A model generated the notes under the pieces. It had not been told where the DNA came from and did not search any database. It was given only the letters and a program-made list of their open reading frames with translations. Both the position numbers and the translations under genes were made by a program. A DNA stretch of 64,000 bases, taken from the NCBI GenBank assembly GCA_045589495.1, contig JAZNPF010000003.1, positions 1 to 64,000 on the forward strand, read 5' to 3'. Shown piece by piece: positions 7,830 through 15,665 of the stretch. Numbering within the stretch: position 1 is the first letter of the stretch; each line of letters opens with the position of its first letter. Source of the DNA: SIG455 sp045589495 (GTDB lineage Bacteria > Bacillota > Clostridia > UMGS1810).

Positions 7830-7867
7830 AATATCAGCACCTACCTTCTTGCAATATAATTTTTATT

Positions 7868-7896
7868 ATTATATCACACAATGGCTGTCAATTCAA
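7868..7896 (-). promoter_or_regulatory. Sigma-A promoter of the LysR-family gene
   Basis: Minus-strand TTGAAT (7891-7896), 17 bases, TATAAT (7868-7873), between the EAL stop and the LysR start. Confidence 0.65.
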
Positions 7897-7913
7897 GAAT
7901 CTAATATATTTAG

Positions 7914-8723
7914 TTATTTCGTATCACACATTAAGTTTTTTGTATATTTATATATAAAACTTTCACACTCCTCAAGAGGAATTGGTTTTGAGTAATACCA
8001 CCCTTGAATAAAATCACAATCAGACAATGATACAAGTTTGTTCTGTGCTTCCGTTTCTACCCCCTCACAGATAACTTTAATATTTAAACTATGCGCAAGT
8101 GCTATAATACCCGTGAATAAATTCCTGCCTCTTGGAGTATCAGTTTTGAGCAGAATGTCGCGGTCAATTTTAACGACATCGATTGGATAATCGCAAAGAT
8201 TGGCTAAAGATGTATAACCGCTTCCCAAATCATCAAGATAAACTTTAAATCCAAGTTCTTTACATAGCATAACATTTTTTGTTGCAGTTTCTCTATCTTT
8301 TTCGATGGCATCTTCGGTTATTTCGATAGAAAGTTTTGATCTATCAAATTGATATTCTTTTGAAATCATAGTAAGTTTATCAATGAAGTTTTCTTCAGAT
8401 AGAGTTATTCTCGTAAAATTACAGGAAATTGCGATTTCTTTATATTGAGTGCCGTCCCATTTTTCAAGTTGACGACAGGCACGCTCAAACATATAGAAAT
8501 CGTGTTTACTTATTAACCCTGTAATTTCCATATTCTTAATATAATTTCCCGGTCCAATCAGACCGTTTTCCTGGCTGTCCCATCTTGAAAGCGTCTCGGC
8601 AGATGTAATCCTTTTTGTTTGATTATCCACAATAAACTGCAGATACATCTTAAATTCGTTATTTTCAAGCCCCTTCAAGATGCTTTCTGCAATTTTCTTT
8701 TCCTCACTCGTAACAACATTCAT
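7914..8723 (-). CDS. EAL-domain cyclic di-GMP phosphodiesterase
   Basis: A 269-residue, essentially single-domain EAL protein that should hydrolyse c-di-GMP to pGpG in the cytosol. The signature EALxR reads ETLSRW, but catalytic positions appear kept: Glu of ETL, Asn in CNFTR, Glu in SIEITED, the double Asp in LDDLGSGY, Lys in VVKIDRD, Glu in CEGVETEAQ and Gln in IQGWYYSKPI. No sensor, GGDEF or membrane segment is present. Start set at 8723 because GGGTGAG precedes it; an upstream ATG lies inside the riboswitch terminator. Expression is controlled by a c-di-GMP-I riboswitch in its leader, giving direct feedback. Confidence 0.92.
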   Translation of the reverse strand: MNVVTSEEKKIAESILKGLENNEFKMYLQFIVDNQTKRITSAETLSRWDSQENGLIGPGNYIKNMEITGLISKHDFYMFERACRQLEKWDGTQYKEIAISCNFTRITLSEENFIDKLTMISKEYQFDRSKLSIEITEDAIEKDRETATKNVMLCKELGFKVYLDDLGSGYTSLANLCDYPIDVVKIDRDILLKTDTPRGRNLFTGIIALAHSLNIKVICEGVETEAQNKLVSLSDCDFIQGWYYSKPIPLEECESFIYKYTKNLMCDTK

Positions 8724-8738
8724 AAAACTCACCCTTAT

Positions 8739-8787
8739 AAAAAAAGCCACAACAATAGAGAGTCTGCTAACAGACTCTTATCGTTGC
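8739..8787 (-). terminator. Expression-platform terminator of the c-di-GMP riboswitch
   Basis: A long hairpin built around AGAGTCTG and CAGACTCT with a TTAG loop, extended by imperfect outer pairing and followed on the minus strand by seven T residues. Its 5' arm begins in the 3' edge of the aptamer, so the two structures compete. It ends about 15 bases before the EAL start codon. Confidence 0.8.
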
Positions 8788-8858
8788 AGCTGGACTGGCA
8801 TAGTATAAAACCTTAGCCTCTTTGCTTTGCGTCACCGGCTTTCGCCGATTTTGCCAAA
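8785..8858 (-). ncRNA. Cyclic di-GMP-I (GEMM-I) riboswitch aptamer
   Basis: On the minus strand the leader shows the conserved GEMM-I elements in order: GGCAAA, a stem capped by a GAAA tetraloop (ATCGGC-GAAA-GCCGGT), the near-invariant GACGCAAAGC, the tetraloop-receptor side GGCTAAGG, and the 3' strand ATGCCAG. The downstream gene is an EAL phosphodiesterase and the gene upstream is a diguanylate cyclase, so ligand and context agree. P1 pairing is weaker than in textbook examples. Because the 3' aptamer strand is reused in the terminator's 5' arm, ligand binding should favour read-through. Confidence 0.85.
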
Positions 8859-8874
8859 TATTTTCTACTTTATT

Positions 8875-8903
8875 ACTTTAACACAATGAATCTTATTTGT
8901 CAA
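8875..8903 (-). promoter_or_regulatory. Sigma-A promoter of the riboswitch-EAL transcript
   Basis: Minus-strand TTGACA (8898-8903), 17 bases, TAAAGT (8875-8880). The -10 is a 4 of 6 match. It lies between the diguanylate cyclase stop and the aptamer. Confidence 0.6.
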
Positions 8904-8909
8904 ATAAAA

Positions 8910-11222
8910 TTAGTCCTTTGCAAAAACCCAAAGTGTTTCATTAATATTTTCTGTGTCTTTTCCCAGACTATATACACTTAAGATTACCGTTTCTCCGTTT
9001 ATTTTCTTATAAGTTATCTTTGGAGTTGCCCCATCTGCTATTTGTCTTTTTATAGCATCATAATTCAGAAAACTCATAACAGACCGATGAAAATCAGGAT
9101 GCACAATTTCATCTATGTACTTTGATAAAAGTTTTGAAAAATTGTTTTCATCCTCTTTGTATCCAAGATAAGACGGCATAAGTATTCGGTGAGCATTATC
9201 TGTATCCAAAGAAACTCTGTAAATACCATTATAATGCTCTTTCAAAACTGACAGCATAGTATCAATTTCTCTAATTCCGGTTTTGGTTTGAACATAGCTG
9301 TTATCTACATCTTTAGACACACTACTGTGCTCTTTGTTTTGGTAATACTGTGCCTTTGCTTCATACATTCTTATTTCGGCTTCTCTTACCATTTCTTCAC
9401 AATTTGTATTCTGATTTCTATAAGACATACCAATAGCAACATTATAATCCGTAGTTTTTAATTGTTCAATAAAGGAGTCAATGTTGTTTTTAACTTGCTC
9501 TTGCTTTACATTTTTTGTAAAAACCAGGAATTCATCTCCACCCATGCGATAGATACGATGACCATAAAACACCTCTTTTAATGTGTTAGCAATATATATA
9601 AGCATTTCATCGCCTGCAGCATGTCCGTATTTATTGTTTCTGAGATGGAGTTCATTAACATCAATATAAACACATGAAAAATCTTCCGGTTTTTCATCAT
9701 CCAATACCAAAATATCTCTTTTGTATGATACACGGTTGAGCGCACCGGTAAGAGAATCAGTTACTGCAGCAGTTTCAGTCCTGTTCAAATGATTTTTATT
9801 ATAAATTGCAATGGAAAAACATACTGCAATATCATCCAAAAGGTCTCTTATAGTATAGTTTTTCCATGAGTTTATAACACCAAGAACACTCACGTGATTG
9901 TTTTTATTTGTTACAGTCGAAAAAGAAATTTCATGTATCTTGTGTTCTTTTAAAAACTCATATAATTTACCGTTTGTTTTTATAAGATGGTTATTAGGCG
10001 TAATACACATAAAGCCTAATGTTGAATGATTTATATTGTGCAGGTCTGCTGCATATCGGAAAAGTTCACTTACAAAATATTTTCTTTCATCACCGGTAAG
10101 AAGTCGATCTTTAACTGAAGGCAAAATATAATAATAATCCTCTCCATTGGTGTCTACGAAAAAAGCAGAGCGTGATGATGCAAATTCCTGTATGCATTTC
10201 AGTGCCTCAAACACATTACCGTGATGCTGATTTATTTCCAAAAGAAGTTTTCTGATCGCTGATGAATAAGATGTAACTGTCGAACGTCTCTTTTCAACAG
10301 TTAAAACGAAAATCAAATATATTGTTATAATCAATATCATCAATGCAAAGGACAAAAATAATAATTTTGATATATTATGTGTTTTTGCAAAAACCTGTGA
10401 TTCATAACGCGCAAGGATAATACCCCAATTAAAATCTTCCAATGTGGAGTAATGAACATATAAATCTTCACCTGTACGAATTGATTTAAAAGAAGTAAAT
10501 CCTTTATCATTTGATATCAATTCTTCATACGAGTATCCATCGTTATATATACGTGTTTTAAGTTGTGACAACTCGCCCGGTTCTTTATCAATTGTATCTA
10601 TAATAAATTTTCCGGTTTCTTTATCATAAACAAAAAGCTGAGCATCAAGTTCAGTTGCCATTGTAATATACTTTTTACCAATAGTGTCAAGATGAATTAC
10701 GCCGTATAAAACACCAACTGTTTTGCCATTTGATACAATCGGTACGGCGCTTCTTATTATCTCTTTGTTCTCTATTGTAAGATCAGGTATTCTTCCGCTT
10801 ATGTATTCTCCTCTCAACACTTCATCAGTAAAGGAAATTTTGCCGTTTAAATCAATCGAGCCGGCCTTTGTAACAAACGTATTATCGGGATTTAATATGC
10901 CAATATTAGAAAACAAACCAATAGGCTTAAAGGATTCAAACATAAGGTTATAACTTTCACCGTCAGCATATAATTTTGCAGCAAAATTTGCCATAGTAAT
11001 AAGGTTTTCGCGGTCAGACTTTATCTGCAGAGTCAAGTCATCTTTAATCTGCTTTGTCTGGATATGAAGCATCTCGTATGCCTCATCTTCCGCTTCAAAA
11101 TAAAAAGAAGCAACCAACGACCAAAATACCACACATATTAACAATGCAGCAACAACTGTATTAAAAACATTACTAGATTTTGGCTTTTTCTTACCATATT
11201 TTATTGCCATTCTGTTAAGCAT
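8910..11222 (-). CDS. Membrane diguanylate cyclase: dCache sensor, GAF-like region, GGDEF and C-terminal PAS-like region
   Basis: A 770-residue inner-membrane signalling protein. Membrane segments at about residues 20-40 (VVAALLICVVFWSLVASFYF) and 285-310 flank an extracytoplasmic dCache-like ligand domain. A GAF-like stretch (about 320-470) and then a GGDEF domain follow, with the exact catalytic motif in YRMGGDEFLVF and the usual DSLTGALNR entry. The RxxD inhibitory site normally nine residues upstream is absent (FYGH), so product inhibition may be lost. A further region of about 130 residues with a PAS-like pattern follows. It should make c-di-GMP in response to an external ligand. The EAL gene next door, under a c-di-GMP riboswitch, is the natural antagonist. 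Confidence 0.92.
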   Translation of the reverse strand: MLNRMAIKYGKKKPKSSNVFNTVVAALLICVVFWSLVASFYFEAEDEAYEMLHIQTKQIKDDLTLQIKSDRENLITMANFAAKLYADGESYNLMFESFKPIGLFSNIGILNPDNTFVTKAGSIDLNGKISFTDEVLRGEYISGRIPDLTIENKEIIRSAVPIVSNGKTVGVLYGVIHLDTIGKKYITMATELDAQLFVYDKETGKFIIDTIDKEPGELSQLKTRIYNDGYSYEELISNDKGFTSFKSIRTGEDLYVHYSTLEDFNWGIILARYESQVFAKTHNISKLLFLSFALMILIITIYLIFVLTVEKRRSTVTSYSSAIRKLLLEINQHHGNVFEALKCIQEFASSRSAFFVDTNGEDYYYILPSVKDRLLTGDERKYFVSELFRYAADLHNINHSTLGFMCITPNNHLIKTNGKLYEFLKEHKIHEISFSTVTNKNNHVSVLGVINSWKNYTIRDLLDDIAVCFSIAIYNKNHLNRTETAAVTDSLTGALNRVSYKRDILVLDDEKPEDFSCVYIDVNELHLRNNKYGHAAGDEMLIYIANTLKEVFYGHRIYRMGGDEFLVFTKNVKQEQVKNNIDSFIEQLKTTDYNVAIGMSYRNQNTNCEEMVREAEIRMYEAKAQYYQNKEHSSVSKDVDNSYVQTKTGIREIDTMLSVLKEHYNGIYRVSLDTDNAHRILMPSYLGYKEDENNFSKLLSKYIDEIVHPDFHRSVMSFLNYDAIKRQIADGATPKITYKKINGETVILSVYSLGKDTENINETLWVFAKD

Positions 11223-11261
11223 CTTCTTTCATAATATAATTAAAAAATATATATTTAGTTT

Positions 11262-11290
11262 ATTATACTATGGTTTTAAAAAATTTTCAA
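11262..11290 (-). promoter_or_regulatory. Sigma-A promoter of the diguanylate cyclase gene
   Basis: Minus-strand TTGAAA (11285-11290), 17 bases, TATAAT (11262-11267), in the gap below ribU. Confidence 0.7.
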
Positions 11291-11318
11291 GTACATATCA
11301 CATAATACATGTAACAAC

Positions 11319-11963
11319 TTATATTATTCCTTTTAATACCAGAACAAATAATATACATGAGGCAAGCAGCAAAAACGCTACTATTGAAAATCCAACAGAA
11401 GATTTTCCGCCTTTTTCTGTAGACTGAATAAGTTTAGTTCTTCTCAATGTTCTTACTATCGGTTTATAAATCAAAAAGGTTATGGCGGAATTCAGCAACC
11501 CTTTTAAAATATTAAACGGTAATATAGCAGGAAGAAGAAGTTTTACAACTTCTGAACGCGGAATATTCATATATAAAGGAGTTATGAGATAATTCCAGAA
11601 CAGCATAATGCAGACCATTGTAAAAGAACCGGTTATCAGCCCTAAAACCGCACCTTTTATATTTTTTTTATATTTATAAATAAGAGCAGCAACACACGCA
11701 AATGAACACGATGATAAAACATTCATAACAAATCCTATTATCCCCGTATCACTAACCGAAAACATCTCTATCAGACCAACAATGAAAGAAATTGTAATCG
11801 CAGCCATTGGGCCCATAATAAATCCGCCAATGGCGATTATTACATCTTTCGGTTCATATTTTAAAAATAATACTACAGGGATTCGAACTACAAACATTAT
11901 AACGTATGCAATCGCACAAAGCATAGCAATTGTAGTCATTTTTTTGATTTTTGCGTCATTCAT
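11319..11963 (-). CDS. ribU: Riboflavin ECF transporter S component
   Basis: A 214-residue integral membrane protein with about six hydrophobic helices and features of the RibU family: N-terminal MLCAIAYVIMFVVRIPVVLF and the segment YEPKDVIIAIGGFIMGPM, a hallmark of ECF riboflavin S components. RibU captures riboflavin and couples to the shared EcfAA'T energising module, which is not in the window. Start set at 11963, where GGAGG lies at the right distance; an upstream in-frame ATG falls in the terminator region. An FMN riboswitch and terminator in the leader confirm the assignment and predict shut-off when FMN is plentiful. Confidence 0.93.
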   Translation of the reverse strand: MNDAKIKKMTTIAMLCAIAYVIMFVVRIPVVLFLKYEPKDVIIAIGGFIMGPMAAITISFIVGLIEMFSVSDTGIIGFVMNVLSSCSFACVAALIYKYKKNIKGAVLGLITGSFTMVCIMLFWNYLITPLYMNIPRSEVVKLLLPAILPFNILKGLLNSAITFLIYKPIVRTLRRTKLIQSTEKGGKSSVGFSIVAFLLLASCILFVLVLKGII

Positions 11964-11977
11964 AATTATATGCCTCC

Positions 11978-12010
11978 AAAAAAATAGCACCCGATACAAC
12001 TTCGGGTGCT
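11978..12010 (-). terminator. Expression-platform terminator of the FMN riboswitch
   Basis: Perfect 9-base arms AGCACCCGA / TCGGGTGCT (12002-12010 and 11986-11994), with seven Ts following on the minus strand just before the ribU Shine-Dalgarno sequence. It is expected to form when FMN is bound. Confidence 0.85.
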
Positions 12011-12038
12011 GAATTTAAATCGTATTTAACGATTATAT

Positions 12039-12143
12039 GTCTTTTCACATCCAGACTATACTGTCGGTAGTGGATTTTCACCACTTCAGCTTTCGCTCGC
12101 GGACTGTCACCGCCGGTCGGGAATTACACCCTGCCCCAAAGAC
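12039..12143 (-). ncRNA. FMN riboswitch (RFN element)
   Basis: On the minus strand the RFN core is complete: GGGGCAGGGTG, then TTCCCGACCGGCGGT, AGTCCGCGAGC, and the 3' portion CCGACAGTATAGTCTGGATG. P1 closes through GTCTTT and AAAGAC. It begins about 25 bases after the permease stop codon and controls ribU through the terminator at 11978-12010. Confidence 0.97.
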
Positions 12144-12167
12144 CAAATATTAAATTTAAGTTGACAA

Positions 12168-13535
12168 TTACTCTTCTTCTGGTTCTTCTTTTCTGTAAAA
12201 AGGAATTGCTGCAAGCATCACTATTGCAAAGATAATAAGATAATACAATGTATCCATACCGTGAGCCACAATTGCAGCATACACCATAAACAAGCATGCT
12301 ATCATTGCAACAACAGGAACGATGAATCTTTTGAAAAACGACAATGATTTTTCTTTAATCATCATTGAAACAAAAATTGGAACATACATTGCATATATTG
12401 TAACAATCGGAATCTCAGAAGAATCAAATCCGTATTTGCCGAACCACAGCGGCTCTGCAAGGTTTGCGCCATAGAAATAAAGTAAGAAAAATGCACAGAT
12501 TACAAGTCCCACAACAGAAGAGTTTACAGGCATATTTGAAACCTTATCAACCTGACGGAACATTTTTGGATTAGGTCCACAGTTACGAACAGCAATTGAA
12601 TACATTCCTCTGGTAGATGCAAGCATAAGACCGTTAAGCGTACCAAGACACGAAATTACAACAAGAACAAATATACCAACACCAGCAACATCACCGAAAA
12701 TATTTGTGAATGCAGTTTTAGCACCACTCTCACCGCCTGCCATCATTTCAGCATTTGTGATTCCGCCTGCAAGACCGATATAGTAAAGAATATAAACACC
12801 AACAATTATCAATGTACCAACCACTAGAGCAATAGGAAGATTGCGTTTTGAATTTTTAAGTTCTGCGTTGATACTTGTTGCAATAATCCATCCTTCGTAT
12901 GCAAACACAGTTGCAATAAGTGCAGTAAACAATGCTTTTGTATTGCCGCCTTCAACAACTTCAACAACAGTAGTAAAGTTTTCTCTTATCATACCGTTTG
13001 AAAGACCAACAATAGTGCCGATTATACCCATAAGTAACAACGGAATGAGTTTTATAACAGTTGTTGAAACCTGGAATTTACCGGCAAGAACTGGTGAAAG
13101 AGCATTCAAAGCAAAACTTAAAATAAGGAACAATCCGGCAATAACCATTACAGAGCCGCCGGTAATATCAAGACCTAAAATTACCCCCAGATAACGTGCT
13201 GACACCCAGGCAAGGACAGAAGTCATAGCAGGATAATACAAAAATGTAAGATACCAATTAAGATAATAACCATATCGTTTACCAAGCATATTTTCAGCAT
13301 AGTCAACTATGCCGTTAACGTTACTGTACCTTGTGGCAAGTATAGAAAATGTATATGCACAAATAACCATTATAATGCCGCCCAAAGCCCATGCTGAAAT
13401 ACCTAATGGTAAATTTCCGCCCGTTGCAGTGAGAACCTTTTCAGCCTTAAAAAACACACCGCTTCCGATTACGATACCAACCACCATAGCAATAGCAGTA
13501 ATCAGTCCGTACTTTTCTTTAAGTTTATTTTGCAT
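12168..13535 (-). CDS. APC-superfamily amino acid permease
   Basis: A 455-residue membrane protein with about 12 predicted helices. The first helix carries MVVGIVIGSGVFF, the substrate-binding GSG-type motif of the amino acid-polyamine-organocation family, and the overall pattern resembles SteT/LAT-type exchangers. The substrate cannot be told from sequence; exchangers of this type handle neutral amino acids. The last residues are an acidic tail (KEEPEEE). Start set at 13535, where AAAGGGTG precedes the ATG. It has its own strong promoter at 13608-13637; no riboswitch or attenuator was seen in its leader. Confidence 0.9.
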   Translation of the reverse strand: MQNKLKEKYGLITAIAMVVGIVIGSGVFFKAEKVLTATGGNLPLGISAWALGGIIMVICAYTFSILATRYSNVNGIVDYAENMLGKRYGYYLNWYLTFLYYPAMTSVLAWVSARYLGVILGLDITGGSVMVIAGLFLILSFALNALSPVLAGKFQVSTTVIKLIPLLLMGIIGTIVGLSNGMIRENFTTVVEVVEGGNTKALFTALIATVFAYEGWIIATSINAELKNSKRNLPIALVVGTLIIVGVYILYYIGLAGGITNAEMMAGGESGAKTAFTNIFGDVAGVGIFVLVVISCLGTLNGLMLASTRGMYSIAVRNCGPNPKMFRQVDKVSNMPVNSSVVGLVICAFFLLYFYGANLAEPLWFGKYGFDSSEIPIVTIYAMYVPIFVSMMIKEKSLSFFKRFIVPVVAMIACLFMVYAAIVAHGMDTLYYLIIFAIVMLAAIPFYRKEEPEEE

Positions 13536-13607
13536 AAAATACACCCTTTCTGTGTTAAAATGTCAAATACTAAAAAATTATTTATAGCGTAAATAATCTT
13601 TTTATTC

Positions 13608-13637
13608 ATAATATCACACTTGTTTGAACATTGTCAA
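13608..13637 (-). promoter_or_regulatory. Sigma-A promoter of the amino acid permease gene
   Basis: Minus-strand TTGACA (13632-13637), an 18-base spacer, TATTAT (13608-13613). Confidence 0.7.
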
Positions 13638-13700
13638 CCAACATTTTAACATTTTGAAAATGAATTTTAAATAACTTTTTAAGTTGTTTTACTATTATTC

Positions 13701-13728
13701 ACATATCTCTTGTAATCGACATATTATG
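13701..13728 (+). promoter_or_regulatory. Possible SigK-type promoter of the Cys-cluster gene
   Basis: AC at 13701-13702, 17 bases, then CATATTATG at 13720-13728. The mother-cell SigK consensus is AC-N16/17-CATANNNTA, so only the last base differs. A similar arrangement precedes sigK itself. The motif is short and this is tentative. Confidence 0.35.
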
Positions 13729-13769
13729 TAACTGAAGTAAACTAATATTAGTGAATTGGAGGAATTTAT

Positions 13770-14600
13770 ATGATCGAAAAAAACAATTGCTGCTGCCCGG
13801 ACGAAAGTTCAAACGGCGTTTGCGTGCAGACAGATAAAATTTACGACAGTTGCCGTGACAAAGAATGCATAGAAAATATGCGTGTATACCTTACAGAAGC
13901 AGGACAGCAAATTTTAGACCGTGCCATTAACGTAAAATTAAGAAAGGCTGAAATAATCTGGATATACAGTGACGTTGAGCCAGTGCCTTTCAATAATGGT
14001 TATTTTACAATTGACCTTAAATTCTTCTTCAAAGTAACACTTGATGTGTTCTGCGGTGTTGGTCAGCCTACTTGTGTTGAAGGTCTTGCAACTTATGATA
14101 AAAAAGTTATTCTTTTCGGTTCGGAAGGTAATGCAAAAGTATTTTCTTCAAAATTCAAACTTGACGAAGTTGATACTCAACTTTGGCAGAAAACTAATCT
14201 TCCAAAAGCACAGATTGAAACTGTTGATCCCATCGCTCTCGCTGCAAGATTAGTAGACGGAAACGACTGCTGTGATTGCTGCTGCGGCGAAACTGATGTA
14301 AACTCTCTTCCAGAAAGCATCTGCAGAGTATTCGATGACCTGATTGTTGACAACGGTTCAAAAAGAGTTTATATAACAGTAGGATTATTTACAATCACAA
14401 GAATTATGAGAAAAGTACAGTTAATTATACCTGTAATTGATTTCTGTATTCCCGACAATGAATGCATTGCTTCAACTGACAACAACCCCTGTGAGTTGTT
14501 TGAAAAACTCAGATTCCCGGTAGATGAATTTTTCCCGCCTGAAAGATGTCACTTTGACAATCTTGATGCTTCGGAAAAAATCAAATGCTGCTGTGACTGA
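13770..14600 (+). CDS. Cys-cluster protein of unknown function, possibly sporulation-associated
   Basis: A 276-residue soluble protein with three Cys clusters: NNCCCPD at the N-terminus, DCCDCCCGE near residue 168, and KCCCD at the very end. The part between the first two (about 35-160) is a beta-rich region with IYSDVEPVPFNNGYFTIDLK and KKVILFGSEGNAKVF; the second half looks like a related, shorter unit. No signal peptide or membrane segment. I recognise the general pattern from spore-forming Clostridia but no named family. Cys runs at both ends would suit metal binding or disulphide cross-linking in a spore layer. A possible SigK-type promoter at 13701 fits that, but both points are inference. 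GGAGG precedes the ATG. Confidence 0.6.
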   Translation: MIEKNNCCCPDESSNGVCVQTDKIYDSCRDKECIENMRVYLTEAGQQILDRAINVKLRKAEIIWIYSDVEPVPFNNGYFTIDLKFFFKVTLDVFCGVGQPTCVEGLATYDKKVILFGSEGNAKVFSSKFKLDEVDTQLWQKTNLPKAQIETVDPIALAARLVDGNDCCDCCCGETDVNSLPESICRVFDDLIVDNGSKRVYITVGLFTITRIMRKVQLIIPVIDFCIPDNECIASTDNNPCELFEKLRFPVDEFFPPERCHFDNLDASEKIKCCCD

Positions 14601-14619
14601 TATATAGGTTAAAACCACA

Positions 14620-14650
14620 AAAACCCGTGCCATAACCGGCACGGGTTTTA
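14620..14650. terminator. Bidirectional terminator between convergent genes
   Basis: Twelve-base GC-rich arms around AAACCCGTGCC/GGCACGGGTTT with a short loop and T or A tails on both sides. It serves the Cys-cluster gene and the gerM-like gene. Confidence 0.85.
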
Positions 14651-14652
14651 AA

Positions 14653-15576
14653 TTATTTAGTGATATATTCTTCATTCCTTGTGTACGGGGTATCTAAAAG
14701 CATGTGTTTTAAAACATCAACTTTTTTGCCCTCAATCAAAAACTGAACACTTTCAACCCCCTCTAACTCAGTAAGGGAATTCACAACAGAATACACAGTA
14801 AATGTTTCAGCAACACTTCCGTCGCTATGTTTTGAAATGAATTCAGCAGAAAGATTTACAAAACAAATACTGTCTTTTGTTTCGACTGAAATAATTTTTG
14901 TTTCGGCAGGAATTGTTGAAATACAATCATCATTGGCAGGACCTTTTATAAGTTCATGCACAATTGTTTTTTCCATACTGTTATCAATAAGTGGCGCAAC
15001 CCTCTCAACTCTTAAAAGATTAACAGCGTTTTTATCCGGAAAATACAAAACAAGGTTTTCTTCTTTTGTACTTTCAGCAGTTTTTCCGTTAAGCAAAATA
15101 TCTTCTTTACCAAGTGCACCCACAGGAACACCCGAAGAATTAGTTAGTTCAACACCCTCAATGAAGATTTTAACCTTTTCAATACCACTGATATCACACA
15201 GCGTATTTACAACAGAATATCTTGCAAGCAATTCAAGTGTATCGGCATTATCACCTTTAGGAAAATATGTTTTACTGAAATTAACAGAAGCAATTCCTGA
15301 ATTGATGTTCAAATCAAGTAAACGTGTATTTTCAGGAATAGCAGCACGGTTAGAACCGTTTGCAGGTCCTTTTAAAAGTTGTTTAACAACTTCTTCTGCA
15401 ATATCGACTAATTCATCTTCATCAATGTTGCGTTGTTCAACAACGAGATTATTTTTTTCCTGGTTAACAAAATACAGATTATATGTTACTCCGCTTTTAG
15501 AAGTATTACGGCTACAACCTATTCCAACTGTTACGATAAGTAAAATCACAATTACCGCTAATAAAATCCGTTTCAT
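14653..15576 (-). CDS. gerM: GerM-domain lipoprotein
   Basis: A 307-residue lipoprotein: N-terminal Lys/Arg, hydrophobic stretch and lipobox ending VGIGC near residue 21. Two copies of the GerMN domain follow (about 50-165 and 185-295), each with the pattern LLKGPAN or LIKGPAN, then a conserved IP-E-T segment and a VNTL or VNSL helix. In Bacillus subtilis GerM is needed for sporulation and germination and acts at the engulfed forespore envelope. The promoter is sigma-A-like (15617-15644), so vegetative expression is possible. It sits directly downstream of the two-component sensor gene but has its own promoter. Confidence 0.88.
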   Translation of the reverse strand: MKRILLAVIVILLIVTVGIGCSRNTSKSGVTYNLYFVNQEKNNLVVEQRNIDEDELVDIAEEVVKQLLKGPANGSNRAAIPENTRLLDLNINSGIASVNFSKTYFPKGDNADTLELLARYSVVNTLCDISGIEKVKIFIEGVELTNSSGVPVGALGKEDILLNGKTAESTKEENLVLYFPDKNAVNLLRVERVAPLIDNSMEKTIVHELIKGPANDDCISTIPAETKIISVETKDSICFVNLSAEFISKHSDGSVAETFTVYSVVNSLTELEGVESVQFLIEGKKVDVLKHMLLDTPYTRNEEYITK

Positions 15577-15616
15577 TGTGTTCCTCTCCTTTATCAGTCT
15601 TGTGCTGAATACAACT

Positions 15617-15644
15617 ATAATACCATAAATACATTACAATTCAA
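15617..15644 (-). promoter_or_regulatory. Promoter of the gerM-like gene
   Basis: Minus-strand TTGAAT (15639-15644), 16 bases, TATTAT (15617-15622). Confidence 0.55.
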
Positions 15645-15665
15645 TGAAAATGTATTACAAAATTG

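Noticed and set aside
14837..15628. A 263-codon open frame on the plus strand across the GerM gene
   Set aside because: It is the antisense of a well-supported lipoprotein gene, has Ser/Thr-rich composition with no recognisable motif, and no ribosome site.
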